Shown here in pieces: positions 55,807 to 63,475 of a DNA stretch of 64,000 nucleotides. Every line of letters starts with the position of its first letter. Position 1 is the stretch's first letter. Source of the stretch: Tropicimonas sp. IMCC34011 (GTDB lineage: Bacteria; Pseudomonadota; Alphaproteobacteria; Rhodobacterales; Rhodobacteraceae). The notes below the pieces were generated by a model. The model saw only the letters and a program-made list of their open reading frames with translations. It did no database searches and was not told the DNA's origin. Both the position numbers and the translations under genes were made by a program. The stretch covers positions 372,001 through 436,000 of the forward strand of contig NZ_QMEJ01000001.1 in NCBI RefSeq assembly GCF_003390865.1, in the 5' to 3' direction.

Positions 55807-56895
55807 ATGTCGATCCGCCTGACCACCTTCTCCGGCCTCGCCGGCCTCCTCGCTTCCGGCGCCGCCCTCGCCGATGTCCCGCAGGTGGCCACCGACATCC
55901 CACCGGTCCACTCGCTCGTCGCCCGTGTCATGGACGGACTCGCAGACGAGCCGAGCCTGCTCGTGAAGCCGGGCGTCTCGCCGCACGGATATGCGATGCG
56001 CCCCTCCGAGGCGCGCGCCCTGCAGGACGCCGACGCGGTCTTCTGGATCGGCTCGGACCTGACGCCGTCTCTCGAGGGCTCGATCGCGAACCTCGCGGAT
56101 GGCGCCGAGGTTGTCGGGCTTCTGGACCTGCCCGCCACTCAGACCCTAGCCTTCCGCCAGGGCGCCACGTTCGAGGCACATGATCATGGCGACCACGACC
56201 ATGAGCACGATCACGACCATGACCATGACGAAGAGCATGACCATGACGAAGAGCATGCCGATCATGAGCATGAGCACGCCGGACACGACCACGATCACGC
56301 AGATCATGACCATGGCGAAGAACATGCGGAACATGATCATGACGACGCTCACGGGCACGCCGGCCACGATCATGCGCATGACGGCACCGATCCCCATGCG
56401 TGGCTCGACCCCGAGAATGCCAAGGTCTGGCTGGATCAGATCGCAAGTACCCTGAGCGACCTCGACCCGGACAACGCCGACGCCTACGCGTCGAACGCCG
56501 AAGCCGGCAAGACCGAGATCGACGACGCCATTGCCCAGGCGAGTGCGACCCTCGCTCCCGTGACCGACCTGCAATTCATCGTCTTCCACGACGCCTATCA
56601 GTATTTCGAAACGCGCTTCGATCTGTCCGCCGCGGGGGCCATCTCCCTCAGTGACGCCTCCTCCCCCTCTCCCGCCAGGATCAAGGAGGTCCGCGACATG
56701 GTGCGGGATCTCGGCGTTTCGTGCGTCTTTTCCGAGCCGCAGTTCAATCAGGGGCTGGTCCGCACCGTGGCCGACGGCACCGGCGTCTCGACCGGCATCA
56801 TAGACCCCGTCGGCACGGACATCCCGCTTGGGCCGGACTTCTATCCCGCCCTCATCCGGAGTGTCGCGGAAGAGATTGCATCCTGCGGGAAATGA
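55807..56895 (+). CDS. znuA: zinc-binding periplasmic protein ZnuA with long His/Asp/Glu-rich loop
   Basis: 362 residues. Signal peptide ends AALADVP. Cluster A-I binding-protein fold: metal ligands in GVSPHGYAMRP (His60), TDPHAWLDP after the loop, VFHDAYQYFE, and an acidic C-lobe ligand region (FSEPQF). Between the first two ligands lies a charged loop of about 75 residues (about 124-198) made almost only of His, Asp, Glu, Gly and Ala, typical of ZnuA zinc capture. No znuB or znuC is adjacent; the next genes are DUF1007 and a NicO permease, overlapping by 4 and 10 nt. ZnuBC may be elsewhere. Confidence 0.92.
   Translation: MSIRLTTFSGLAGLLASGAALADVPQVATDIPPVHSLVARVMDGLADEPSLLVKPGVSPHGYAMRPSEARALQDADAVFWIGSDLTPSLEGSIANLADGAEVVGLLDLPATQTLAFRQGATFEAHDHGDHDHEHDHDHDHDEEHDHDEEHADHEHEHAGHDHDHADHDHGEEHAEHDHDDAHGHAGHDHAHDGTDPHAWLDPENAKVWLDQIASTLSDLDPDNADAYASNAEAGKTEIDDAIAQASATLAPVTDLQFIVFHDAYQYFETRFDLSAAGAISLSDASSPSPARIKEVRDMVRDLGVSCVFSEPQFNQGLVRTVADGTGVSTGIIDPVGTDIPLGPDFYPALIRSVAEEIASCGK
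56218..56253 (+). repeat. tandem 18-bp repeat in the ZnuA histidine loop
   Basis: CATGACCATGACGAAGAG occurs twice head to tail (56218-56235 and 56236-56253), encoding HDHDEE twice. Shorter CATGA/CACGA units surround it. Slippage here would change loop length in steps of whole codons without breaking the frame. Confidence 0.75.
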
Positions 56896-57599
56896 CGAGA
56901 TCGGCTCCCTTGTGCCGCTGCTTCGCGGTCCGGCTCGGCCGGGCCGCGTCCGCCGGGGTGGTCTGCGCCGCCGGCGTCCTTCTTTGGGCAAGCGGGGCAT
57001 CCGCTCATCCGCATATCTTCATCGACACCGATTTCGATCTGATTTTCGATGCGGACGGGCGGATCGAGGCCGTGCTGGTTGAATGGACCTATGACGACTT
57101 CTACTCCCTCCTCCTTCTGGAGGAGAAGGACCTCGATGAGAATGGCGACGGCGTTCCTGAGCAGGAGCGGCTCGATGCCTTCGCCGGACAGGACGTCGAC
57201 TGGGACGCGGGCTTTCCGGGAGATTTCACGCTCACCATAGACGGGGCGCCAATCGAACTGGACCCGCCGGTCTCCCATACCGCCGAGTGGCGGGACGAGC
57301 GCTATGTCACCTCGCATATCCGCCCCCTCGCCGAGCCCGCCGCGATCGAGGGGCACGACATCGTCGCACGGGCCTACGATACCACCTACTTCGTCGCCTA
57401 CGACGTTCCGGGCGAGCCCGGCGTGATCGGGCGGGAGGGGTGTAGCCTCTTGCGGAACGAGGCTGATTTCGAGGCCGCACGCGCGAAGTACGGCGACCTT
57501 CTCGCAGCGGTGGACATGGCCTCCGATCCCTTCGAGGTCGTCGATCTGCCGGATATCGGCATCCTTTTCACGGACGCGTTCCTTCTGTCATGCGACTGA
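56892..57599 (+). CDS. DUF1007 periplasmic protein
   Basis: 235 residues, ATG at 56892 overlapping the znuA stop. The N-terminal signal segment ends ASGASAHPHIFIDTDFDLIFD; mature DUF1007 proteins characteristically begin at this HPH. Acidic stretch KDLDENGDGVPEQERLD follows. DUF1007 genes usually sit next to NicO/RcnA-type permeases, as here (10-nt overlap). The amino-terminal HPH may bind a metal in the periplasm. Biochemical function is not established. Confidence 0.85.
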   Translation: MTRSAPLCRCFAVRLGRAASAGVVCAAGVLLWASGASAHPHIFIDTDFDLIFDADGRIEAVLVEWTYDDFYSLLLLEEKDLDENGDGVPEQERLDAFAGQDVDWDAGFPGDFTLTIDGAPIELDPPVSHTAEWRDERYVTSHIRPLAEPAAIEGHDIVARAYDTTYFVAYDVPGEPGVIGREGCSLLRNEADFEAARAKYGDLLAAVDMASDPFEVVDLPDIGILFTDAFLLSCD

Positions 57600-58516
57600 G
57601 CTTTCTCATCCTGCCGACCCTCGCGCTCGCGGTGTTCGCGGCCCTGCTGATCACCGGCGCCGATGCCGATCTCGCTCGCTGGGCCGCCGGGTGGCAGCGC
57701 GCTTTCCAGAACGAGCTTGCCGGCGCCCTGCGCGCCCTCAGGGCCGGCGATCCCGGCGCACTGGCGCTGATGATCGGCCTGTGTTTCGCCTACGGGGTCG
57801 TTCATGCGATCGGCCCCGGGCATGGCAAGGTGCTGATCGGCGGATACGGCGTCGGGCGACGGGTGCCGATCCTTCGCCTCTCCGCCATCGCCCTTTGTGC
57901 CTCTCTGGGACAGGCCGTGACGGCGATTGCCATCGTCTGCATCGGGATCCTCGGCATCGGTTGGACGCGGGTGCAGGCGACGGGGGCCGCGGAAGGCATC
58001 ATGGCGTCCCTCAGCGCCCTCGCTATTGGCCTCATCGGCATCTGGCTTGCCATTCGCGGCGCCGGCCGTCTCTGGCGCATGAGCCGGACGAGCGGCAGCT
58101 CCGGCCAATCGGGCCACGATCCCCATGGCCACGACGACCATCGGCATCAGGGCGGGTGCGCGCATGAGGGGTGCGGACATCGACACGGCCCGACTGTCGA
58201 GGAGGTGTCCGGGGCGACGTCCGCGCGCGGCATCGCCGCCCTCATCGCGAGCATCGCGATCCGCCCCTGCTCCGGCGCATTGCTCCTTCTCGTCCTGACG
58301 TGGCACATGGGACTCCTTGCCGCCGGAATTGCGGGGACCGTTGCCATGTCCCTCGGCACCGGGACCGTGACCGTCGGCGTCGCCATCCTCGCCGTCACCG
58401 CACGGGAAAGCACGCTCCTGTCCTTCGCGGACGGCTCGCGGGTCCGACTGTTCCTCCCTCTCCTTGAGGTTCTCGCCGGCAGCTTCATCATCCTTGCGTC
58501 CCTACAGATGCTTTGA
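57590..58516 (+). CDS. NicO/RcnA-family metal permease with His-rich loop
   Basis: 308 residues, ATG at 57590 within the end of DUF1007. Membrane protein with helices at about 3-22, 57-75, 95-120, 130-155, then a cytoplasmic loop (about 175-205) with HDPHGHDDHRHQ, CAHEGCGHRHG, then about three helices. NicO motifs: GLCFAYGVVHAIGPGHGK (His and Gly conserved) and ASIAIRPCSGALLLLV. The family moves nickel or cobalt (import in NicO, export in RcnA). Under a Zur box and behind znuA and DUF1007, zinc is the likelier ion and import the likelier direction. That is inference. Confidence 0.85.
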   Translation: MRLSFLILPTLALAVFAALLITGADADLARWAAGWQRAFQNELAGALRALRAGDPGALALMIGLCFAYGVVHAIGPGHGKVLIGGYGVGRRVPILRLSAIALCASLGQAVTAIAIVCIGILGIGWTRVQATGAAEGIMASLSALAIGLIGIWLAIRGAGRLWRMSRTSGSSGQSGHDPHGHDDHRHQGGCAHEGCGHRHGPTVEEVSGATSARGIAALIASIAIRPCSGALLLLVLTWHMGLLAAGIAGTVAMSLGTGTVTVGVAILAVTARESTLLSFADGSRVRLFLPLLEVLAGSFIILASLQML

Positions 58517-58521
58517 TCGCG

Positions 58522-58539
58522 ACGCCTGCGCGAAGGCGT
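58522..58539 (+). other. short stem-loop after the NicO-family gene
   Basis: ACGCCT-GCGCGA-AGGCGT starts 6 bases after the stop codon. It is a 6-bp stem without a T run, and a weak candidate for the end of the zinc operon transcript. The remaining 230 bases to the next gene contain no other feature I can support. Confidence 0.35.
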
Positions 58540-58768
58540 GCGACGGGGCCTGTTTCGTCGCATGAAGCGGTCCGTGCGCACAAAAAAGTCGCAACGCCTC
58601 AAAGCCTCGTTCACACTGAGTCGGGAATGTCTTGCGGCAATACCATTGTAAAAGAACGAAAGCTTCAGTAAATGAGCGCGCGTCGGTGTGAAAATTGCGT
58701 ATAGGTCACCCTGAATTCGGGTGCCGTCAATTCGGATCGATTGGACCGGCTTGCTCTTTCGAGGTGTC

Positions 58769-59092
58769 ATGTCTCATTTCATTGCCTGGTCCGCGTCCCT
58801 CTTCTTCCTCATCGGCAGCCTCATAAACCTGATCGGGGCAGAAAGCGCCCGGACCGAATATACGCGCTGGGGATATCCCGCATACATGAACCGCCTCGTG
58901 GGGAGCCTGGAACTGCTGACCGCGATCTTGCTGATTCCCATAATGACGCGACATCTCGGTGCGGGAATTGGAATCAGCGCCATGATCGGGGCCGGCTTCA
59001 CGCTCATAGTTCATCGCAAGTACCGGCATGCCTTGATGCCGTGCGCGGTGATCGTCCTTCTCGTGATCCTCGCGGTCCTGTCGCTGGACTGA
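58769..59092 (+). CDS. small four-helix membrane protein (DoxX-like)
   Basis: 107 residues, ATG at 58769 with GAGGTGTC upstream. Four hydrophobic helices (about 3-23, 43-60, 66-82, 88-105) with a short YTRWGYPAYMNRLVGSLELL loop, as in DoxX-like small proteins. Function is unknown. It stands alone between the zinc operon and the anti-sigma-like gene. Confidence 0.7.
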   Translation: MSHFIAWSASLFFLIGSLINLIGAESARTEYTRWGYPAYMNRLVGSLELLTAILLIPIMTRHLGAGIGISAMIGAGFTLIVHRKYRHALMPCAVIVLLVILAVLSLD

Positions 59093-59250
59093 TCGCTTAC
59101 CGCCGGGCTCGATTAACCTGGCGAGCCGTTACCGCCCTGCACAGCCACGAAGACCGGTCATCCCGTGCGCCTCGCGCTGCCGTGACGCGTCATGGTAATG
59201 AACGGCCCGGCGGTCTACATTGATATCAGACTGCGCGAAAACGAGGCTTC

Positions 59251-59589
59251 ATGGGCCGCGACGAGAGAATCATGCTGGCCGGCGAATACGCTCTCGATCT
59301 GCTCGAGGGCGAGGATCTCCGTCAGGCGCGCGATCTCGCTTCGTGGGACGCGGATTTCCGGTCCGAACTCGATCGTTGGCAAAGCACGTTCACCGAGATG
59401 TTCGACGTCGACGCCGTGTCTCCGCCGGCCCGCATCCGCCGAAGTGTGGAAGCCCGGATCTTCGGTCCGAGCAGGCCCGCCTGGCAGGAGATCTTTCTCG
59501 CTCCGGAGAACCGCGGAACCCTCGTCGCCGTCGTCTGCGCAAAAGCCATCCTGATCGCGGCGATCATCTGGATGTTGATCGGTTCCTGA
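59251..59589 (+). CDS. short anti-sigma-factor-like membrane protein
   Basis: 112 residues, ATG at 59251 with GAGG upstream. The N-terminal two-thirds look like the zinc-free anti-sigma domain of RskA/ChrR-like regulators: LAGEYALDLLEGEDLRQARDLASWDADFRSELDRW, then PPARIRRSVEARIFG. A single C-terminal transmembrane helix (about 92-110) ends the protein. The usual periplasmic domain of RskA is missing, and no ECF sigma factor gene is adjacent. It may be a minimal or decayed anti-sigma factor. Confidence 0.6.
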   Translation: MGRDERIMLAGEYALDLLEGEDLRQARDLASWDADFRSELDRWQSTFTEMFDVDAVSPPARIRRSVEARIFGPSRPAWQEIFLAPENRGTLVAVVCAKAILIAAIIWMLIGS

Positions 59590-59594
59590 TCCGT

Positions 59595-59834
59595 TCAGTT
59601 CGAAGGCGCAGCGGCGGCAGGCCGATCAGATCGCGCCGCGACATTCTTCACAGCGCTGTTCAGGAACGTCAGCAGCAGGACCGCGGTGATCAACGTCGCC
59701 ACGAACGTTCCACCGATCAGGGCCCAATCGCCCTCGCTGCCATCCCTCAGCAGGATCGCGACGACAGCCGCAAGCGGAATATGCGGCAGGGCGAAACTCA
59801 CGATCTGAATGCGCCGAATGGCTGAAAGGACCAT
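59595..59834 (-). CDS. small two-helix membrane protein, hypothetical
   Basis: 79 residues from ATG 59834 (MVLSAIRRIQIVSF). The frame is open further up to an ATG at 59915, but the CtrA-like element at 59866-59879 would then be inside the gene. Two hydrophobic helices (about 9-30, 41-60) and an Ala/Pro-rich tail are visible. No family is recognised. It converges on the anti-sigma-like gene with 5 bp between stops. Confidence 0.45.
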   Translation of the reverse strand: MVLSAIRRIQIVSFALPHIPLAAVVAILLRDGSEGDWALIGGTFVATLITAVLLLTFLNSAVKNVAARSDRPAAAAPSN

Positions 59835-59865
59835 CTTCCGCCGTGCCTCCCCGACAAGCCTGCAT

Positions 59866-59879
59866 TTAACGATGGTTAA
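59866..59879 (-). promoter_or_regulatory. CtrA-like site
   Basis: On the minus strand TTAACCATCGTTAA: the TTAACCAT half-site of the alphaproteobacterial cell-cycle regulator CtrA followed by TTAA, with a 6-base instead of the usual 7-base gap. It lies 32-45 bp upstream of the small membrane-protein start. Confidence 0.35.
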
Positions 59880-60097
59880 TTCATTCGCATCTGGGCGGCA
59901 TGGAGGCAAGCGCATCTCGTGAAAGCCGCGCCAGGTGCCCCGCCGGAACCATTGGCGCGGTCAGGTTCCCTGCGACACGGGTGCCGCTTGAAACTCGCGG
60001 CCATAGAGGCCAGATCCCGCCCCAGGAGAGGACGACCTCCCCCGGCCAATCGGTCTGCATTCGGGACGGCCCGACATTCAATCGGAGCCCTTTCATC

Positions 60098-60535
60098 ATG
60101 CGCAGCACCGCCGATCGTGTCCGCCAGGCCATCTGTTTCGAACTGATCGGCATCCTGATCGTCACACCGATGTTTGCCTGGCTCTTCGATCATCCCATGG
60201 GCGACATGGGCGTCCTCGTCGTTCTGGGCGCCACGGCCGCGACGGTCTGGAACTACCTCTTCAACCTCGGCTTCGACCACGCCCTGCACCGCCGCAGGGG
60301 CGATGCCCGGAAGACGTTCCCGCTACGGATCCTTCATGCCGTGCTGTTCGAGGCCACCCTCCTCGTCATCCTGTTGCCGATCTTCGCGTGGTGGCTTCAG
60401 GTTTCGCTCGTGACGGCCTTCCTGATGGAGATCACCTTCGCGGCCTTCTACGTCGTCTACGCCTTCGTCTTCACCTGGTGCTACGACACGCTCTTCCCGC
60501 CGCAGGTCCCCGACGAGAGGGCGGCCCGCACGTAA
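60098..60535 (+). CDS. PACE-family efflux protein (two BTP domains)
   Basis: 145 residues, ATG at 60098 with GGAG upstream. Two tandem bacterial-transmembrane-pair repeats: RVRQAICFELIGILIVTPMFAWLF...WNYLFNLGFDHAL, and RILHAVLFEATLLVILLPIFAWWL...FYVVYAFVFTWCYD. Four helices with the conserved Glu (FELIG) and Asn/Asp in the first pair. PACE pumps (AceI type) export chlorhexidine and polyamines with protons. Length is typical. Confidence 0.88.
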   Translation: MRSTADRVRQAICFELIGILIVTPMFAWLFDHPMGDMGVLVVLGATAATVWNYLFNLGFDHALHRRRGDARKTFPLRILHAVLFEATLLVILLPIFAWWLQVSLVTAFLMEITFAAFYVVYAFVFTWCYDTLFPPQVPDERAART

Positions 60536-60622
60536 CGCGCGCCCCCCGCCGCGTGTGAGCAGGCCGGCACCGGCGCGGTGCCCGCCCAATTTTTGCCGTT
60601 CACGCTTCGCCCAAAATTTACC

Positions 60623-60641
60623 GTTTGATAAAAAATCGAAC
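60623..60641. promoter_or_regulatory. candidate operator upstream of preT
   Basis: GTTTGAT-AAAAA-ATCGAAC: 7-bp arms with one mismatch, 40 bp before preT, in an AT-rich island. It is a plausible site for the convergent RutR-like regulator, although it does not match the E. coli RutR consensus. Confidence 0.4.
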
Positions 60642-60680
60642 CGTGCAAGGCTTCACCTGACCCAGCCAGAAGGACAGGTG

Positions 60681-62105
60681 ATGACCGATCCCTTGACGCC
60701 AGGACTTGCCGCCGGCCGCCTCTCCCCCGAAGAGATCGAGGGCAACTTCGCCGACCTGCATGCGCCGCTCGGGCCGCGGGACGCCGCGGTCGCGGCCGAT
60801 CGCTGTTACTTCTGTTACGATGCGCCCTGCATCGCGGCCTGCCCCACCGAGATCGATATCCCGCTCTTCATCCGGCAGATCGCCGGCGGGCGGCCGGAGG
60901 AAGCGGCGAAGACGATCTTCGACCAGAACATCCTCGGCGGAATGTGCGCCCGGGTCTGTCCCACCGAGGATCTCTGCGAAGGTTCCTGCGTGCGGGAGAC
61001 GTCGGAGGGCAAGCCGGTCGAGATCGGCCTTCTCCAGCGCTACGCGACCGACAGCCTCATGCGGCGGCAGGGCCACCCCTACAACCGGGCGGACGAGACC
61101 GGCAAGACCGTCGCCGTCGTCGGAGCCGGCCCGGCCGGGATGGCCTGCGCGCATCGGCTGGCCATGCGGGGCCACCGGGTCACGCTCTATGATGCGGCGA
61201 CGAAGCCCGGCGGGCTGAACGAGTTCGGCATCGCGGCCTACAAGTCGACCGGCGATTTCGCCCAGACCGAGGCCGACTGGATCATGCAGATCGGCGGTAT
61301 CTCCTTCGAGGGCGGCAAGGCGCTCGGGCGTGAGCTGTCGCTCGAAGAGCTGGCGGAGAGCTTCGATGCGGTGTTTGTCGGCGTCGGGCTGGCTGGCGTG
61401 AACGCCCTTGCAGCGGAGGGCGCCGAGAAGGACGGCGTGACCGATGCGGTGCGCTACATCGCGGAATTGCGGCAGAGCACGGACCTCGCGTCCCTGCCCG
61501 TGGGGCGCAACATCGTGGTCATCGGCGGCGGCATGACGGCCATCGACGCGGCCGTGCAAACCAAGCTCCTCGGCGCCGAGAACGTCACCATTGCCTACCG
61601 CCGCGGGCGGGACCGCATGGGCGCCTCGGTCTACGAGCAGGATCTGGCCGCGTCCAAGGGCGTGCGCATCATCTGCAACGTGCAGCCGGTGGAGATCCAC
61701 GGAAACGGCGCCGCGGCCGAGATCGAGCTCGAATACACCGCCGATACCGGCGACGGCCTGAGGGGGACCGGCGAACGGCTGCGCCTGCCCGCGGACCAGA
61801 TCTTCAAGGCCATCGGTCAGACGATGACCCTCGATAGCGGTCTTGAGCTTGAGGGGGGCCGGATCTCGGTGGACGCGAAGTACCGCACCTCGATGGAGAA
61901 GGTCTGGGCCGGCGGCGATTGCGTCGCGCCGGGGGACGATCTGACCGTCTGGGGCGCGGCCCAGGGCCGCGATGCGGCGGAAGACATGCACGCCGCGCTC
62001 ATGGGCGTACCCGAAGCCTCCACCCGTGCCGTCATCGCCGAGGCCGCGCGCGGGATCGACGCGCCTCCTCACGGCCACGCGCCGCACCCGGACATGCCCG
62101 GCTGA
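60681..62105 (+). CDS. preT: NAD-dependent dihydropyrimidine dehydrogenase subunit PreT
   Basis: 474 residues, ATG at 60681 after AAGGACAGG. An N-terminal DPYD_II domain with two [4Fe-4S] sites (CYFCYDAPCIAACP; GGMCARVCPTEDLCEGSC) is followed by FAD and NAD folds (VAVVGAGPAGMACAHRLA; IVVIGGGMTAIDAA) and the C-terminal WAGGDC. With PreA it reduces uracil and thymine to dihydropyrimidines, the first step of reductive pyrimidine degradation. The N-terminal DPYD module is like that of GltD. Confidence 0.93.
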   Translation: MTDPLTPGLAAGRLSPEEIEGNFADLHAPLGPRDAAVAADRCYFCYDAPCIAACPTEIDIPLFIRQIAGGRPEEAAKTIFDQNILGGMCARVCPTEDLCEGSCVRETSEGKPVEIGLLQRYATDSLMRRQGHPYNRADETGKTVAVVGAGPAGMACAHRLAMRGHRVTLYDAATKPGGLNEFGIAAYKSTGDFAQTEADWIMQIGGISFEGGKALGRELSLEELAESFDAVFVGVGLAGVNALAAEGAEKDGVTDAVRYIAELRQSTDLASLPVGRNIVVIGGGMTAIDAAVQTKLLGAENVTIAYRRGRDRMGASVYEQDLAASKGVRIICNVQPVEIHGNGAAAEIELEYTADTGDGLRGTGERLRLPADQIFKAIGQTMTLDSGLELEGGRISVDAKYRTSMEKVWAGGDCVAPGDDLTVWGAAQGRDAAEDMHAALMGVPEASTRAVIAEAARGIDAPPHGHAPHPDMPG

Positions 62106-62165
62106 CCCGCCCCGCCCTACTCGTCCCTTTTCGTTCTCGCCCTCGCCACTTTCCGGAGACCAGCC

Positions 62166-63470
62166 ATGGCCGATCTGACGACAGACTTCGTGGGCATCCG
62201 CAGCCCGAACCCCTTCTGGCTCGCCTCGGCGCCTCCGACGGACAAGGAATACAACGTCCGTCGCGCCTTCGAGGCCGGCTGGGGTGGCGTCGTCTGGAAG
62301 ACGCTGGGCGCCGAGGGCCCGCCGGTCGTCAACGTCAACGGGCCCCGATACGGCGCGATCTACGGGCCGGACCGGCGTCTGATGGGGCTCAACAACATCG
62401 AGCTCATCACCGACCGACCGCTCGAGACCAACCTCGAGGAGATGGCTCGGGTGAAGGCGGACTACCCGGACCGCGCCCTCATCGCCTCGATCATGGTGCC
62501 GTGCGAGGAAGCGGCGTGGAAGGCGATCCTGCCGCGCGTCGCCGAGACCGGGGCGGACGGGATCGAGCTGAACTTCGGATGCCCGCACGGAATGGCGGAG
62601 CGCGGCATGGGATCGGCGGTCGGCCAGGTGCCCGAATACATCGAGATGGTCACCCGCTGGTGCAAGACGTACTACGATCGGCCCGTGATCGTGAAGCTGA
62701 CGCCCAACATCACCGATATCCGCATGCCGGCCCGTGCCGCGCTGAACGGTGGCGCCGATGCGGTCAGCCTGATCAACACGATCAACTCGATCACCTCGGT
62801 CGACCTCGACCGGATGGCGCCAGAGCCGACGATCGACGGCAAGGGCACCCATGGCGGCTATTGCGGCCCGGCCGTCCGCCCCATCGCGATGAACATGGTG
62901 GCCGAGATCGCCCGCGATCCCGAAACGCGGGACCTGCCGATCAGCGGCATCGGGGGCATCACGACCTGGCGCGACGCGGCGGAGTTCATCGCGCTCGGCT
63001 GCGGCAACGTCCAGGTCTGCACCGCGGCGATGACCTACGGTTTTCGCGTCGTGGAGGAGATGACCGCGGGCCTGTCCGCATGGATGGACGAGAAGGGCTA
63101 TGCGTCCGTCGCCGAGGTCTCTGGCCGCGCCGTTCCGAACGTCACCGACTGGCAATACCTCAACCTCAATTACGTCACCAAGGCGCGGATCGATCAGGAT
63201 CTCTGCATCAAGTGCGGCCGCTGCTATGCCGCCTGCGAGGACACCTCCCACCAGGCCATCGCGATGGAGCCGGGCCGGACTTTCGAGGTGATCGACGCCG
63301 AATGCGTCGCCTGCAACCTCTGCGTCGATGTCTGCCCGGTGGAAGACTGCATCACCATGACCCGGCTCGAGCCGGGCGAGACCGATCCCCGGACCGGACG
63401 GGTGGTGCCGGCCGAACCCGGAAACTGGACCCAACACCCGAACAACCCCGCGGCGACCGCGGCTGAATAG
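62166..63470 (+). CDS. preA: NAD-dependent dihydropyrimidine dehydrogenase subunit PreA
   Basis: 434 residues, 60 bp after preT, with GGAGA upstream. FMN-binding dihydroorotate-dehydrogenase-like barrel: NPFWLASAPPTDKEYNV, ELNFGCPHGMAERGMG, VKLTPNITDI, SGIGGITTWRDAAEFI, with two C-terminal [4Fe-4S] sites (CIKCGRCYAAC; CVACNLCVDVCP). It carries the pyrimidine-reducing active site; PreT supplies electrons from NADH. Dihydropyrimidinase and beta-ureidopropionase should lie outside the window. Confidence 0.94.
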   Translation: MADLTTDFVGIRSPNPFWLASAPPTDKEYNVRRAFEAGWGGVVWKTLGAEGPPVVNVNGPRYGAIYGPDRRLMGLNNIELITDRPLETNLEEMARVKADYPDRALIASIMVPCEEAAWKAILPRVAETGADGIELNFGCPHGMAERGMGSAVGQVPEYIEMVTRWCKTYYDRPVIVKLTPNITDIRMPARAALNGGADAVSLINTINSITSVDLDRMAPEPTIDGKGTHGGYCGPAVRPIAMNMVAEIARDPETRDLPISGIGGITTWRDAAEFIALGCGNVQVCTAAMTYGFRVVEEMTAGLSAWMDEKGYASVAEVSGRAVPNVTDWQYLNLNYVTKARIDQDLCIKCGRCYAACEDTSHQAIAMEPGRTFEVIDAECVACNLCVDVCPVEDCITMTRLEPGETDPRTGRVVPAEPGNWTQHPNNPAATAAE

Positions 63471-63475
63471 GGCGA

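Noticed and set aside
56180-56400. Short tandem repeats looking like a CRISPR or satellite array
   Set aside because: They are codon repeats for His/Asp/Glu within the znuA reading frame; no spacer structure.
58147-58768. Minus-strand frame of about 207 codons opposite the NicO gene end and its downstream gap
   Set aside because: Arg/Thr-rich shadow; about 370 bases are antisense to a clear membrane-protein gene.
60618-63437. 939-codon minus-strand open frame opposite preT-preA
   Set aside because: Composition (Arg, His, Asp, Gly) is typical of a GC-rich antisense shadow; both opposing genes have complete cofactor motifs.
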